64,000 nt of DNA from Variovorax dokdonensis (GCF_030316895.1 NZ_JASZYV010000003.1:1-64000); one strand, 5' to 3'; shown: positions 26,236 to 37,121, counted from the stretch's first letter. Made by a program: numbers and translations. Notes: a model not told the origin generated them from the letters alone.

Positions 26236-27756
26236 ATGGCTGCCCCCCTACTCCTCGCCCGGCACGAAACGATCGAATGCTCGCTGCTGCCCGCACTGGC
26301 CAACCGCCATGGCCTGATCACCGGGGCCACCGGAACCGGCAAGACGGTCACGCTGCAGACGCTCGCCGAAAAGCTGTCGGGCATCGGCGTTCCGGTGTTC
26401 ATGGCAGACGTCAAGGGCGACCTGACAGGGATCAGCCAGGCCGGCACCATCGGCGAGAAGATGGCGGGTGTGCTCAAGGAGCGGGGCATCGAGCCGCCCT
26501 CGCCCATCGCCTGCCCGGTCACGCTTTGGGACGTATTCGGCGAGCAGGGCCACCCGGTTCGCGCCACCGTGTCGGACATGGGGCCGCTGCTGCTGGGCCG
26601 CATGCTCGACCTCAACGAAACCCAGGCCGGGGTTCTCAACATCGTCTTCAAGATCGCCGACGACAACGGCTTGCTGCTGCTGGACCTCAAGGACCTGCGG
26701 GCCATGCTGCAGTACGTGGGCGAGAACGCCAAGGAATTCACGACTGCTTACGGAAACATCAGCGCGGCCAGCGTCGGCGCCATCCAGCGCGGCCTGCTGG
26801 CGATCGAGGCGCAGGGCGGCGACAAGTTCTTCGGCGAGCCGATGCTCAACATCAGCGATTTCATGCAGACGGTTTCGGGCAAGGGGGTCATCAACATCCT
26901 TGCTGCCGACAAGCTGATGAATTCGCCGCGGCTTTACGCCACCTTCCTGCTGTGGATGCTGTCCGAGTTGTTCGAGCAGTTGCCGGAAATCGGCGACCCC
27001 GATCAGCCGAAGCTCGTCTTTTTCTTCGACGAGGCGCACCTCTTGTTCAATGAAGCGCCCAAGGCGCTCGTCGAGCGCATCGAACTGGTGGTGCGCCTGG
27101 TGCGTTCCAAGGGTGTCGGGGTCTTCTTCGTCACGCAGAACCCACTGGACATTCCCGACACGGTCCTGGCGCAACTGGGAAACCGCGTCCAGCATGCGCT
27201 TCGCGCATTCACGCCACGCGACCAGAAGGCCGTCAAGGCCACCGCCACGACGATGCGCCCCAAGCCCGGCCTGGACATCGAGGCGGCCATCACTGAACTC
27301 GCCGTCGGCGAGGCGCTCGTCAGCCTGCTTGACGCCAAGGGCCGTCCGAGCGTAACGGAGCGCGTCTATGTGCTGCCGCCGGGCAGCCAGATCGGCCCGA
27401 TCAGCCCTGCGCAGCGTCAACAACTGATTTCGGGCTCGCTGGTGGCTGGGGTCTACGAAAAGGTGGTGGATCGCGAATCGGCTTACGAGAAGCTCAAGAG
27501 CCGGGCCGAGAGCGCGCCCGATGCGCCGGCCGCCGCAGGCAAGCCTGGAGCGGCGAAGGAAGAGGAAGGCTCAATGCTCGGCGGGCTCAACCTCAACGAG
27601 TTGCTGTTCGGATCCACAGGGCCGCGCGGCGGCAAGCGCGACGGATTGGTCCAGACCATGGCCAAGTCGGCCGTCCGCACGATGGGTACCACCGCGGGCC
27701 GGGAGATCCTGCGGGGCGTGCTGGGCGGTATCTTCGGCGGCAAACGGGGCCGCTGA
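26236..27756 (+). CDS. HerA-like ATPase, YjgR/DUF853 family
   Basis: 506-residue P-loop ATPase of the FtsK/HerA superfamily, DUF853 branch. The Walker A is GATGTGKT at residues 30-37, the Walker B is [10 protein letters not shown] in the middle, and ADVKGDL and [11 protein letters not shown] are further DUF853 signatures. The C-terminal 60 residues are Gly/Ala-rich with [11 protein letters not shown] and [10 protein letters not shown]. The biological role is not established for the family; helicase is only a fold-based label. ATG at 26236 was preferred over an upstream start at 26194 because the family begins near it. Divergent from the polyene operon, followed by aat 22 bases later. Confidence 0.9.
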   Translation: MAAPLLLARHETIECSLLPALANRHGLITGATGTGKTVTLQTLAEKLSGIGVPVFMADVKGDLTGISQAGTIGEKMAGVLKERGIEPPSPIACPVTLWDVFGEQGHPVRATVSDMGPLLLGRMLDLNETQAGVLNIVFKIADDNGLLLLDLKDLRAMLQYVGENAKEFTTAYGNISAASVGAIQRGLLAIEAQGGDKFFGEPMLNISDFMQTVSGKGVINILAADKLMNSPRLYATFLLWMLSELFEQLPEIGDPDQPKLVFFFDEAHLLFNEAPKALVERIELVVRLVRSKGVGVFFVTQNPLDIPDTVLAQLGNRVQHALRAFTPRDQKAVKATATTMRPKPGLDIEAAITELAVGEALVSLLDAKGRPSVTERVYVLPPGSQIGPISPAQRQQLISGSLVAGVYEKVVDRESAYEKLKSRAESAPDAPAAAGKPGAAKEEEGSMLGGLNLNELLFGSTGPRGGKRDGLVQTMAKSAVRTMGTTAGREILRGVLGGIFGGKRGR

Positions 27757-27778
27757 GGAAGACGGCGTCACTCGCTCC

Positions 27779-28555
27779 GTGTCGTCGTCGCCGCGCCCCC
27801 GCCCCCTGCCCTGGCTCGCCCCGGGCGAGACCTTGCCTGCGCCTGAGCAGGCGTGGGGCGCCGGAGATCCGGTGCCTGGCCTGCTGGCTGCAGGGGGCTC
27901 GCTCGACGTGCACTCGCTGCTGCAAGCCTATGGTCGCGGCATCTTTCCCTGGTTCAGCGACGACCAACCGATCCTGTGGTGGAGTCCGGATCCGCGCATG
28001 GTGCTCCAGACTGCCAGGTTCCGATTGCACCGTTCGCTGGCCAGGACCCTGCGGCGCTTCTCCATTTCGCCCAGGTGTCAGATCCGTTTCGACCATGCCT
28101 TCGAATCGGTGATCCAGGCTTGTTCACAGGTGCCACGCGACGGCCAGGCCGGCACGTGGATCCTTCCGGACATGATCGAGGCCTACTTGAAACTGCACCG
28201 TGCCGGCCACGCACACAGCGTCGAGACATGGATCGACGGCGAATTGGTCGGTGGCCTCTACTGCGTCGGCATCGGGAGGGCGGTGTTCGGAGAATCGATG
28301 TTCGCGCTGCGGCCGGACGCCTCGAAGATCGCGCTGGCCGCCCTGGTTGCGTTCTGCCGCAGCCACGGCGTGGTCCAGATCGACTGTCAGCAGAACACCT
28401 CGCATCTGGCAAGCCTAGGAGCCGCCGAAATGCCGCGGGCCGCGTTCCTTTCGCAGGTGGGTCACGATGTTCAACAGCCCGGCCCCCAGTGGCTTTTCGA
28501 ACCCGTATACTGGAAAACACTCCTGACCGCACGACCGACTTCGACGACGACGTGA
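27779..28555 (+). CDS. aat: Leucyl/phenylalanyl-tRNA-protein transferase
   Basis: 258-residue L/F-transferase, which adds Leu or Phe from charged tRNA to proteins with N-terminal Lys or Arg, making them ClpS-ClpAP substrates. Signatures: [25 protein letters not shown] is the family opening (positions ~37-61), then [18 protein letters not shown] and [20 protein letters not shown] at 27779 is the only plausible start after the preceding stop. It overlaps bpt by GTGA. The C-terminus carries a short extension past the conserved core. Confidence 0.95.
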   Translation: MSSSPRPRPLPWLAPGETLPAPEQAWGAGDPVPGLLAAGGSLDVHSLLQAYGRGIFPWFSDDQPILWWSPDPRMVLQTARFRLHRSLARTLRRFSISPRCQIRFDHAFESVIQACSQVPRDGQAGTWILPDMIEAYLKLHRAGHAHSVETWIDGELVGGLYCVGIGRAVFGESMFALRPDASKIALAALVAFCRSHGVVQIDCQQNTSHLASLGAAEMPRAAFLSQVGHDVQQPGPQWLFEPVYWKTLLTARPTSTTT

Positions 28556-29301
28556 CGCACCTCAAGGACCTTCCGCTCCAGACCCTGCAGTTCTACGCCA
28601 CGGCGCCGTATCCGTGCAGCTACCTGCCCGATCGGCTGGCCCGGTCTCAGGTGGCCACGCCCAGCCACCTGATCCACAACGACGCCTACTCGAACCTCGT
28701 CCTCGAAGGGTTTCGGCGCAGCGGGATGTTTACCTACCGCCCTTACTGCGACGGCTGCCAGGCCTGTGTGCCGCTTCGTGTGCTGGTTGACCGCTTCAAG
28801 CCCACGCGCAGCCAGCGTCGGGCGCGCAACCAGCATTGCGACTTGCAGGCGCGCGTGCTGCGCTTGTGCTTCGTGCCGGAGCACTACCAGCTCTACCTGC
28901 GCTATCAGAACGGACGCCACGCCGGCGGGGGCATGGATCACGACAGCATCGACCAGTACACGCAGTTCCTCCTGCAAAGCCGCGTCAATTCGCGCCTGGT
29001 CGAGTTCCGCGAAAGCCTGGCGGACGGCAGCCCGGGGCGGATCAAGATGGTCTCGATCCTCGATGTGCTCAACGACGGCATCTCGGCCGTCTACACCTTC
29101 TACGAGCCGGAAACCGGCGCCAACTACGGCACCTACAGCGTGCTGTGGCAGATCGAGCAGGCGCGCCAGTTGGGGCTTCCCCATGTTTACCTGGGCTACT
29201 GGATCCAAGGCAGCGCCAAGATGGCTTACAAGTCCAGGTTCGCGCCCAACGAAATCCTCCATAACGGGGTCTGGCAAGCAGGATGCGATTTCACAAGATA
29301 A
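28552..29301 (+). CDS. bpt: Aspartate/glutamate leucyltransferase
   Basis: 249-residue Bpt (Ate-like), which transfers Leu to N-terminal Asp or Glu and so widens the substrates of the N-degron pathway. The N-terminal segment [11 protein letters not shown] and the Cys pair in [10 protein letters not shown] are the characteristic ATE_N motifs; [16 protein letters not shown] and [16 protein letters not shown] lie in the C-terminal domain. GTG at 28552 gives the proper N-terminus and overlaps the aat stop. The aat-bpt pair forms an operon, and ClpS and ClpA are encoded about 25 kb to the right. Confidence 0.95.
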   Translation: MTHLKDLPLQTLQFYATAPYPCSYLPDRLARSQVATPSHLIHNDAYSNLVLEGFRRSGMFTYRPYCDGCQACVPLRVLVDRFKPTRSQRRARNQHCDLQARVLRLCFVPEHYQLYLRYQNGRHAGGGMDHDSIDQYTQFLLQSRVNSRLVEFRESLADGSPGRIKMVSILDVLNDGISAVYTFYEPETGANYGTYSVLWQIEQARQLGLPHVYLGYWIQGSAKMAYKSRFAPNEILHNGVWQAGCDFTR

Positions 29302-29331
29302 AATGACCAGCAGCATCATTCCTGCTGAGTC

Positions 29332-30147
29332 ATGAGAAAAGCACAGTCCGACATTCCCGCCACGCCAGTCATCCAGGTCATCGAGCGCATGTTTTCGCTC
29401 ATCGACGTGCTGGCTTCCCGCGAAGACGCCATCTCGCTCAAGGAAATCAGCGAAAAGACCGGCCTGCATCCCTCCACCGCTCACCGCATCCTCAACGACC
29501 TTGCGGTGGGACGCTTCGTCGACCGGCCCGAGGCCGGCAGCTATCGCCTGGGCATGCGGCTGCTGGAACTCGGAAATCTGGTGAAGGGCCGCCTCAACGT
29601 GCGCGACGCCGCCATTTCTCCGATGCGCGAATTGCACAAGCTGACGCAGCAGCCGGTGAACCTCAGCATGCGTCAGGGCGACGAGATCGTCTACATCGAG
29701 CGGGCCTACAGCGAGCGCTCAGGCATGCAGGTGGTGCGTGCGATCGGCGGACGCGCACCGTTGCACCTGACCTCGACCGGCAAGCTTTTCCTGGCCCTGG
29801 AAGATCCCCAGCGTGTGCGCAGCTATGCCACCCGCACCGGCCTGGCCGGACATACGCGCAACAGCATCACTCAGTTGCCGCAATTGGAGCGGGAATTGTC
29901 GAAAGCCCGCCAATACGGAATCGCCCGCGACAACGAAGAGCTCGAACTCGGCGTGCGTTGCATGGCCGCCGGCATCTACGACGATCAAGGCAAGCTTGTC
30001 GCCGGCCTGTCGATTTCCGCGCCCGCCGACCGGCTGGACGAGGGCTGGCTGCCCAAGCTGCAGGCAACCGCCGGCGAGATCTCCGGAGCGCTCGGGTACA
30101 AGGCTGGGCCCGGCAACGCCGCCGCGGACAACGCCGCGCCCGCCTGA
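29332..30147 (+). CDS. IclR-family transcriptional regulator
   Basis: 271-residue IclR regulator. The N-terminal winged helix contains SLKEISEKTGLHPSTAHRIL (about residues 35-54), and the C-terminal effector domain begins near residue 95 and shows LHLTSTGKLFLA and AAGIYDDQGKLVAGLSISAP. The ligand is unknown. The gene starts 30 bases after bpt; the terminator at 30191-30225 ends it. Neighbouring genes give no clear catabolic target, so the regulated genes may lie elsewhere. Confidence 0.92.
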   Translation: MRKAQSDIPATPVIQVIERMFSLIDVLASREDAISLKEISEKTGLHPSTAHRILNDLAVGRFVDRPEAGSYRLGMRLLELGNLVKGRLNVRDAAISPMRELHKLTQQPVNLSMRQGDEIVYIERAYSERSGMQVVRAIGGRAPLHLTSTGKLFLALEDPQRVRSYATRTGLAGHTRNSITQLPQLERELSKARQYGIARDNEELELGVRCMAAGIYDDQGKLVAGLSISAPADRLDEGWLPKLQATAGEISGALGYKAGPGNAAADNAAPA

Positions 30148-30190
30148 CAGGGCCCATTCAGGCCCGGCGCGCCGATCGCTCGAAATGTCA

Positions 30191-30225
30191 AACGCCCGCT
30201 CCTTCCGAAGAAGGCAGCGGGCGTT
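30191..30225 (+). terminator. Strong intrinsic terminator after the IclR gene
   Basis: A 10-bp outer stem (AACGCCCGCT/AGCGGGCGTT) and a 5-bp inner stem (CCTTC/GAAGG) closing a CGAA loop, with one bulged C, followed by TTTC on the plus strand. It lies between convergent genes and may also slow minus-strand transcription from the peptidase. Confidence 0.85.
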
Positions 30226-30252
30226 TTTCAGTTTGCCCGAGGCGCGAACTGT

Positions 30253-31482
30253 TCAGCTGGCGAAATCGATCGTCCGGATCGAAGTCTGACGATTCGCATT
30301 GGAATCGACCGGGGTCAAGGCTGGCGAGGCAGCCGGAGACATGTACTGATTGGCCTCGACCCAGCGGCGCACACGCTCGGCGTCCGCGATGCGTGAATAG
30401 CGGCCGACGCCATCCAGGAACACCATGATCAGCTTGCGCCCGGCGATGCGCGCTTGCATCACCAGGCATTGCCCCGCCTCGGAGATGTAGCCGGTCTTCT
30501 GCAAGCCGATCTCCCATTCGGGACTCTTCACGAGGCGATTGGTCGTGTTGAACTGGAGCACGCGGCTGCCAACTTCGACTTGCCGCTCGGGCGAGGTGCT
30601 GTACTCGCGCAGCAGCGGGTCGCCGTACGCATAGTTCACCAGCACGGCCAGGTCGCGCGCGCTGGACTGGTTGCTGCTGGAAAGGCCGGTCGGCTCCACA
30701 TAGCGGGTATCGTGCATGCCCAGCGAACGCGCCTTGGCATTCATCATCGCGACGAAGGTGCTCAAGCCACCCGGATAGGTGCGGCCCAAGGCATGTGCGG
30801 CGCGATTCTCGCTGGACATGAGCGCCAGATGTAGCATTTCGCTGCGCGGCAACGTCGAGCCGACGCGCAGACGCGAACTGCTGTGCTTCTCGGTATCGAC
30901 GTCGTCCTGGGTGATCGTGATCAGTTCGTCGCCAGGCAGGTGCGCCTCGCTGATCAGCACGCCGGTCATCAGCTTGGTGATCGAAGCAATCGGCAGGACC
31001 GCCTGCTCATTCTTCGAGAACAGCACTTCATGCGTATCCTGGTCGACCACCAAGGCAACGCTGGAGCGCAGGTCGAGAGCGTCATCGGCGCCATGCAGGC
31101 CAGCCATTTGCCCGAACGATTGGCGCGAAGGCTCGTAAGTGCGCGCAATCACGCGCTGCTTCGTCACCGACCGGCTCCCGGCGGACTTCGAATAGGTCAC
31201 CGAGACGCGAGAGCTCGACTTGGCGCTGGTCCGGTCGGCCTTGGCCGTTTGCTTGGATACGGCGCGCTTGCTGCTGGCCGTCTTGGTGGACTTGCTGGGT
31301 TTGGAAGAAGCGGAACTGCTCTTGGATGCACTGGCAGAGGTCTTGGCGCGAACGTCCTTCTTGGAGCTCGCGGCATGGACGCCAGACAACAAAAAGGCCG
31401 TTGCACAGAAGGCAACGGCCAGATTGCGCCAACCGGGCAGCAACCGCTGGGAGGAAACTCGGCCGGGTCGGGTTTCTGACAT
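30253..31482 (-). CDS. D-alanyl-D-alanine endopeptidase/carboxypeptidase (S11)
   Basis: 409-residue penicillin-binding peptidase of family S11 (PbpG/DacA type), which trims or opens peptidoglycan peptides in the periplasm. After a signal peptide (LAVAFCATAFLLSGVHA, about residues 20-36) comes an unusual ~70-residue stretch very rich in Ser, Lys and Ala, then the catalytic domain with SITK (Ser167-Lys170), SEN (224-226) and KTG (329-331), all three active-site motifs intact. It ends without an evident C-terminal amphipathic anchor. ATG at 31482 was chosen for its GGAG ribosome site; the frame is open to 31527. The Ser/Lys-rich segment may be a flexible, positively charged wall-spanning linker (inference). 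Confidence 0.9.
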   Translation of the reverse strand: MSETRPGRVSSQRLLPGWRNLAVAFCATAFLLSGVHAASSKKDVRAKTSASASKSSSASSKPSKSTKTASSKRAVSKQTAKADRTSAKSSSRVSVTYSKSAGSRSVTKQRVIARTYEPSRQSFGQMAGLHGADDALDLRSSVALVVDQDTHEVLFSKNEQAVLPIASITKLMTGVLISEAHLPGDELITITQDDVDTEKHSSSRLRVGSTLPRSEMLHLALMSSENRAAHALGRTYPGGLSTFVAMMNAKARSLGMHDTRYVEPTGLSSSNQSSARDLAVLVNYAYGDPLLREYSTSPERQVEVGSRVLQFNTTNRLVKSPEWEIGLQKTGYISEAGQCLVMQARIAGRKLIMVFLDGVGRYSRIADAERVRRWVEANQYMSPAASPALTPVDSNANRQTSIRTIDFAS

Positions 31483-31599
31483 TGAAGGAACTCCAGCGGA
31501 AACAAAAAGTGACCGCAGTGTAGCCACTTAAAAAATGATATGCAATATCAGCAACTTAAATCCTTTAGTTCAATTGAACACAAAAGACCACAAGCCAAG
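31483..31599 (-). promoter_or_regulatory. AT-rich promoter region of the D,D-peptidase gene
   Basis: A conspicuously AT-rich stretch (about 31510-31595) in an otherwise GC-rich window, lying between the leuA stop and the peptidase start. On the minus strand it offers TTGCTG and TTAAGT hexamers spaced by 17, and an inverted repeat GATAT-TGC-ATATC between them. These fit promoter and operator elements, but the exact start cannot be fixed. No T-run hairpin that would end leuA is seen. Confidence 0.4.
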
Positions 31600-33138
31600 C
31601 TAACCTTGCGCCGCAACTCTCTCAGCTTGGCTCTGTAACTTGTTGAGGGCACTCAGATAAGCCTTCGCCGAAGCGACGACGATATCGGGATCCGCCCCCA
31701 CGCCGTTGACAACGCGACCGGCATTTTGCAACCGGACGGTCACCTCGCCCTGGCTCTCGGTCGATCCGCTGATGGCATTGACCGAGTAGAGAACCATCTC
31801 GGCGCCACTGACGACATGCGATTCGATCGCCTTCAGCGACGCGTCGACCGGGCCGTTTCCGTCCGACTCACCAGAGACCTCCTTGCCTTCCACGGTGAAA
31901 ATGACGCGCGCGTGCGGGCGCTCGCCGGTTTCGCTGTGTTGAGACAAAGACACAAAGCCAAACCGCTCTCCAACGTGTGATGCCGCTTCGTCGCTGACAA
32001 GGGCGAGGATGTCCTCGTCGAAAATTTCGCTTTTGCGATCGGCCAACTCCTTGAAGCGCAGGAAGGCGGCGTTGATGTCCGCCTCGCTTTCCATGGAGAC
32101 ACCCAACTCCTGCAGGCGCTGCTTGAAGGCGTTTCGCCCGCTGAGCTTGCCGAGCACGATCTTGTTGTTCGACCAGCCGACATCCTCGGCTCGCATGATC
32201 TCGTAGGTGTCGCGTGCCTTGAGGACGCCGTCCTGATGGATTCCCGAAGCATGCGCGAACGCGTTGGCACCCACCACGGCCTTGTTGGGCTGCACCACGA
32301 ACCCGGTGGTCTGACTGACCATCCGGCTGGCTGCGACGATGTGGCTGGTGTCGATGTTCAGATCGAGGCCGAAGTAGTCGCGACGCGTCTTGACAGCCAT
32401 CACCACTTCTTCGAGCGAACAATTGCCGGCGCGTTCGCCCAGGCCGTTGATGGTGCACTCAACCTGACGTGCGCCACCGATCTTCACGCCGGCCAGCGAA
32501 TTGGCGACCGCCATGCCCAGGTCATTGTGGCAATGCACCGACCAGATGGCTTTGTCGCTGTTGGGAATTCGCTCGCGCAGGTTGCGGATGAACTGGCCAT
32601 AGAGTTCCGGCACCGCGTAGCCCACGGTGTCGGGCACGTTGATGGTAGTCGCCCCCTCCTGGATGACGGCCTCCAGCACGCGGCACAGGAAATCGACATC
32701 GCTGCGATAGCCGTCTTCCGGGCTGAACTCGACGTCGCCCATGAGGTTGCGCGCAAAGCGCACCGACAGCCGGGCCTGCTCCAAGACCTCCTCCGGCGTC
32801 ATGCGCAGCTTTTTCTCCATGTGCAGCGGCGAGGTGGCAATGAAGGTGTGGATGCGCCCGCGTGCAGCGCCCTTCAGCGCTTCGGCGGCGCGGGAGATGT
32901 CCCGGTCGTTGGCACGCGACAAGCCGCACACCGTCGAATCCTTGATGGCATTCGCAATAGCCTGGACGGCCTCGAAATCCCCGTTGGAACTGGCGGGAAA
33001 GCCCGCCTCGATCACATCCACTTTCAGGCGTTCGAGCTGGCGCGCGATGCGCATCTTCTCGTCGCGGGTCATGGACGCGCCAGGGGATTGCTCGCCGTCG
33101 CGCAAGGTGGTGTCGAAAATGATCAGCTTGTCGGTCAT
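31600..33138 (-). CDS. leuA: 2-isopropylmalate synthase, short (type 1) form
   Basis: 512-residue LeuA, first committed enzyme of leucine synthesis: acetyl-CoA plus 2-ketoisovalerate to 2-isopropylmalate. The catalytic barrel opens with [16 protein letters not shown], and the metal-binding [15 protein letters not shown] and [12 protein letters not shown] follow. The C-terminal ~120 residues form the regulatory domain that senses leucine, with the usual [14 protein letters not shown] strong AAGGAGAA precedes the ATG at 33138. It lies 40 bases after a second, longer LeuA and is probably transcribed with it under the leader upstream. Confidence 0.95.
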   Translation of the reverse strand: MTDKLIIFDTTLRDGEQSPGASMTRDEKMRIARQLERLKVDVIEAGFPASSNGDFEAVQAIANAIKDSTVCGLSRANDRDISRAAEALKGAARGRIHTFIATSPLHMEKKLRMTPEEVLEQARLSVRFARNLMGDVEFSPEDGYRSDVDFLCRVLEAVIQEGATTINVPDTVGYAVPELYGQFIRNLRERIPNSDKAIWSVHCHNDLGMAVANSLAGVKIGGARQVECTINGLGERAGNCSLEEVVMAVKTRRDYFGLDLNIDTSHIVAASRMVSQTTGFVVQPNKAVVGANAFAHASGIHQDGVLKARDTYEIMRAEDVGWSNNKIVLGKLSGRNAFKQRLQELGVSMESEADINAAFLRFKELADRKSEIFDEDILALVSDEAASHVGERFGFVSLSQHSETGERPHARVIFTVEGKEVSGESDGNGPVDASLKAIESHVVSGAEMVLYSVNAISGSTESQGEVTVRLQNAGRVVNGVGADPDIVVASAKAYLSALNKLQSQAERVAAQG

Positions 33139-33178
33139 CGTGGTTCTCCTTGAATGTGCCGCCCTCCGGGCTCGTGAC

Positions 33179-34882
33179 TCAGGCGGGCGCAAGTTCGGAT
33201 TGTGCCCCTTGCCCGGTCTGGGCGAGCCCCCGCCGCAATCCCGAGACGATCGCCTTGAAGGAAGCGGCCATGGTGTCCGCGTCGACGCCAACGCCGAACA
33301 AGGTGCGCTGCCCGTCGACTCTCAGCTCCATGTAGGCCACCGCGCGCGCGTCGGCGCCGGTGCCGATGGCGTGCTGGTGATAGTCGATCACGCGAATCTC
33401 GTGTCCCGTTGCCTCGGACAGGGCACGGATGAACGCGTCCACCGGCCCATTGCCCCGACCTTCGATGTGCCGCACCGCGCCGTCGAAGTCGAGGTCGCCG
33501 CTCAGAACGACACTGGCGCCCTCGCCCTCGCCGACTTCCTGCAGTTTGCGGTGCGAGAACGCGTGCTTGCCGTCCAACCCATATTCGCCGCGGAAGATGG
33601 CCCAAAGGTCTGGCGCGGTCAACTCCTTGCCCTGCACGTCCATCACGCGCTGCACCACCTGGCTGAACTCGATCTGCAGTCGGCGGGGCAGTTCAAGGCC
33701 GTACTCGCTTTCGAGAAGATAGGTGATGCCGCCCTTGCCGGACTGGCTGTTCACGCGGATGACCGCCTCGTAGCTGCGCCCGACGTCCTTGGGATCGATG
33801 GGGAGGTACGGGATGTCCCACGCCTCGCCCTCCTTGCGCGCCGAGAACGCCTTGCGAATGGCATCCTGGTGCGAACCCGAGAACGAGGTGTAGACCAGGT
33901 CGCCCACGTACGGATGGCGGGGGTGTACCGGCAACTGGTTGCAGTACTCGACGGTGGCACGGATCTCGTCGATGTTGGAAAAATCAAGCTGCGGGTCTAC
34001 GCCCTGGGTATACAGATTGAGTGCGACGTTCACGAGGTCCAGATTGCCGGTGCGCTCACCATTGCCGAACAGGCAACCCTCGATGCGGTCGGCTCCGGCC
34101 ATGAGTGCCAACTCGGCGGCCGCGGTCCCGGTGCCTCGGTCGTTGTGCGGATGCACCGACAGCACGATGCCGTCGCGCCGGGCCAAGTGGCGATGCATCC
34201 ACTCGATCATGTCGGCAAAGATGTTCGGCGTGGAGTGCTCGACCGTGGAAGGCAAATTGACGATGCATCGGCGCTGCGGCGAAGCCTCCCAAACTTCGGT
34301 AACGGCGTCGACGACGCGTTTGGAAAATGCCAGTTCGGTACCGGAGAACATCTCGGGCGAATACTGGAAGGTCCATGCCGTATTCGGCTGGCGCGCAGCC
34401 TGCTCTACGAACATGCGGGCATGTCGAGTCGCCAGGTCGACGATGCCATCCTCATCCAAGCCCAGCACCACGCGGCGCATGACCGGAGCGCAGGCGTTGT
34501 ACAGATGAACAATGGCGCGTTGGGCACCTTGCAGGGATTCGAAGGTCCGCTCGATCAGATGGTCGCGCGCCTGCGTCAGCACCTGGATCGTGACGTCGTC
34601 GGGGATGCGATCTTCCTCGATCAGGCGCCGTACGAAATCGAACTCCACCTGGGAGGCCGAGGGAAAGCCCACCTCGATCTCCTTGAAGCCGATGGCCACG
34701 AGCGTCTCGAACATCCGCATCTTTCGCTCGATGTCCATGGGCTCCACCAGCGCCTGGTTGCCGTCACGCAGGTCGGTCGACAGCCAGATGGGCGCACGGG
34801 TCAGGACGGCATCGGGCCAGGTCCGGTCCTTGAGGCCAACGGGCGCGAACGCGCGGTACTTGCTGCTGGGTTGCTTCAACAT
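33179..34882 (-). CDS. leuA: 2-isopropylmalate synthase, long (type 2) form
   Basis: 567-residue LeuA of the long actinobacterial-like class. Signatures: [17 protein letters not shown] near residue 40, [28 protein letters not shown] for the metal-binding His pair, [14 protein letters not shown], and a C-terminal regulatory domain with GNGPVDAF. It catalyses the same reaction as the downstream type 1 LeuA. The start is not certain: ATG at 34882 (with GAAG upstream) or 34888 six bases earlier. Upstream lie a leucine-rich leader peptide and a terminator, so expression is likely controlled by attenuation. Two sequence-divergent LeuA in tandem is unusual. Confidence 0.93.
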   Translation of the reverse strand: MLKQPSSKYRAFAPVGLKDRTWPDAVLTRAPIWLSTDLRDGNQALVEPMDIERKMRMFETLVAIGFKEIEVGFPSASQVEFDFVRRLIEEDRIPDDVTIQVLTQARDHLIERTFESLQGAQRAIVHLYNACAPVMRRVVLGLDEDGIVDLATRHARMFVEQAARQPNTAWTFQYSPEMFSGTELAFSKRVVDAVTEVWEASPQRRCIVNLPSTVEHSTPNIFADMIEWMHRHLARRDGIVLSVHPHNDRGTGTAAAELALMAGADRIEGCLFGNGERTGNLDLVNVALNLYTQGVDPQLDFSNIDEIRATVEYCNQLPVHPRHPYVGDLVYTSFSGSHQDAIRKAFSARKEGEAWDIPYLPIDPKDVGRSYEAVIRVNSQSGKGGITYLLESEYGLELPRRLQIEFSQVVQRVMDVQGKELTAPDLWAIFRGEYGLDGKHAFSHRKLQEVGEGEGASVVLSGDLDFDGAVRHIEGRGNGPVDAFIRALSEATGHEIRVIDYHQHAIGTGADARAVAYMELRVDGQRTLFGVGVDADTMAASFKAIVSGLRRGLAQTGQGAQSELAPA

Positions 34883-34928
34883 GGTCATCTTCAAGCTATG
34901 GTTGGATGAACCAGCAACCCCAAAAACA

Positions 34929-34959
34929 AACGGCCCGTTGCTGGTGCTAACGGGCCGTT
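34929..34959 (-). terminator. Attenuator terminator upstream of leuA
   Basis: A perfect 11-bp stem (AACGGCCCGTT with AACGGGCCGTT) and a 9-base loop, followed on the minus strand by TGTTTTTG. It sits between the leader peptide stop (34981) and the leuA start (34882), so transcription would stop before the structural genes unless an alternative fold forms. Segments of the leader end (GGGC, TCG) can pair with parts of the upstream arm region (CGA, GCCC), a possible antiterminator; this pairing is inferred by eye. Confidence 0.82.
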
Positions 34960-34980
34960 GGTCGAGAAAATGCGCGTGCG

Positions 34981-35034
34981 CTACCGACTCCGCCCGGACG
35001 GGAGAATTAGTAGAGCCAGCGAGATCTTCTTCAT
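34981..35034 (-). CDS. leuL: leu leader peptide (attenuation)
   Basis: A 17-codon frame [17 protein letters not shown] ending in TAG. Four leucine codons (CTG, CTA, CTA, CTC) and two isoleucine codons fall within codons 4-11; CTA should be rare in so GC-rich a genome, which would sharpen ribosome stalling when leucyl-tRNA is short. It is followed after 21 bases by the terminator hairpin and then by leuA, the architecture of classical leu attenuators. There is no Shine-Dalgarno sequence and the predicted transcript start is only a few bases upstream, so it may be translated from a leaderless mRNA. Function as a regulatory peptide is inferred from this layout. Confidence 0.78.
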   Translation of the reverse strand: MKKISLALLILPSGRSR

Positions 35035-35044
35035 GGTGTTGCGA

Positions 35045-35073
35045 AGTCTAACACCAAGTTTCGCAAGAAGGAA
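35045..35073 (-). promoter_or_regulatory. Possible promoter of the leu leader transcript
   Basis: On the minus strand TTCCTT (35073-35068) and TAGACT (35050-35045) are separated by 17 bases. A start about 6 bases further would leave only a few untranslated bases before the leader ATG at 35034. The -35 match is weak. A 6-bp inverted repeat GGTGTT/AACACC overlaps the -10 side. Confidence 0.35.
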
Positions 35074-35122
35074 CACTGGGCAAGCGCACCGAATGGTTCA
35101 GCGCTTTTTCCCAGGAGCACGC

Positions 35123-35956
35123 TCAGCGGTGCAGTCCACGCTCGTCAGGCTCGTCGGTGGACGTGCTGATCACGCTCGTCTGCTGGCCCTTCGCACGGCG
35201 CCAGAGGTAGACGGCATAGCCGCTCAAGCCGTAGATGACGAAAAGGCCAAACAGCACGGTGGGCGGATGGATGTTGATGACGGCGATTCCCAGGGCGATG
35301 AGCACGATCGCCGCAAAGGGCACGCTGCGCTTCATCTGGATGTCCTTGAAGCTGTAGAACGGCGCATTGGTCACCATGCTCAGGCCGGCATACAGCGTGA
35401 AGCCAAAGGTGATCCAGGTGATCTGCTGCCAGCTCAGGTAGAGCACATCCCCGCCCCGTCGTCCCCATTCGTTCATGAGCCAGATGAAGCCAGCAACCAG
35501 CGCTGCCGCTGCTGGCGACGGCAAGCCCTGGAACCAGCGCTTGTCGATCACGCCCGTGTTGACGTTGAAGCGCGCCAGCCTCAGGGCAGCGCAGGCGCAA
35601 TAGACGAAGGCGGCGATCCAGCCCCACCGGCCCAGCCCCTTGAGTGACCATTCGTAGGCGATCAGCGCCGGCGCGGCGCCGAACGAAACCATGTCCGACA
35701 ACGAATCCATCTGCTCGCCGAAAGCGCTCTGGGTGTTTGTCATGCGTGCGACGCGGCCGTCGAGGCTGTCGAGCACCATGGCTGCGAATACACCCAGCGC
35801 CGCCTGGTCGAACTGGGCATTCATCGCCATCACGATGGCGTAGAAGCCGCCGAACAGCGCCGCCAGCGTGAACAGGTTGGGCAGGATGTAGATGCCCTTT
35901 CGGCGCTTGCGCGGTTCGGGCGTCGGATTCGTCTCCAGGGATGTGTCGTCGTGCAT
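35123..35956 (-). CDS. pssA: CDP-diacylglycerol-serine O-phosphatidyltransferase
   Basis: 277-residue inner-membrane enzyme that makes phosphatidylserine, the precursor of phosphatidylethanolamine. The CDP-alcohol phosphotransferase motif is complete: DSLDGRVARM, then a Gly, Asp and Asp pattern in AFGEQMDSLSD. About eight hydrophobic segments are visible, typical of the type II PssA. It lies between ilvC and the leu genes on the same strand, an arrangement often seen in betaproteobacteria, and is probably transcribed from its own region after the ilvC terminator. Confidence 0.94.
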   Translation of the reverse strand: MHDDTSLETNPTPEPRKRRKGIYILPNLFTLAALFGGFYAIVMAMNAQFDQAALGVFAAMVLDSLDGRVARMTNTQSAFGEQMDSLSDMVSFGAAPALIAYEWSLKGLGRWGWIAAFVYCACAALRLARFNVNTGVIDKRWFQGLPSPAAAALVAGFIWLMNEWGRRGGDVLYLSWQQITWITFGFTLYAGLSMVTNAPFYSFKDIQMKRSVPFAAIVLIALGIAVINIHPPTVLFGLFVIYGLSGYAVYLWRRAKGQQTSVISTSTDEPDERGLHR

Positions 35957-36019
35957 TTAGGGGGCAAGTTTAGTTCAGGCCATGTTCGTCACCGCCCGTG
36001 AACACGGCAAGACGAAAAA

Positions 36020-36039
36020 GGCCGTCGCATGCGACGGCC
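36020..36039 (-). terminator. Intrinsic terminator after ilvC
   Basis: A perfect 20-base palindrome, GGCCGTCGCA/TGCGACGGCC, followed on the minus strand by TTTTTCGTC. It lies 27 bases after the ilvC stop and separates the ilv operon from pssA. Confidence 0.85.
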
Positions 36040-36065
36040 TCTTGGCTATTGAAGCAGCCCGAGCA

Positions 36066-37121
<1,056 letters not shown>

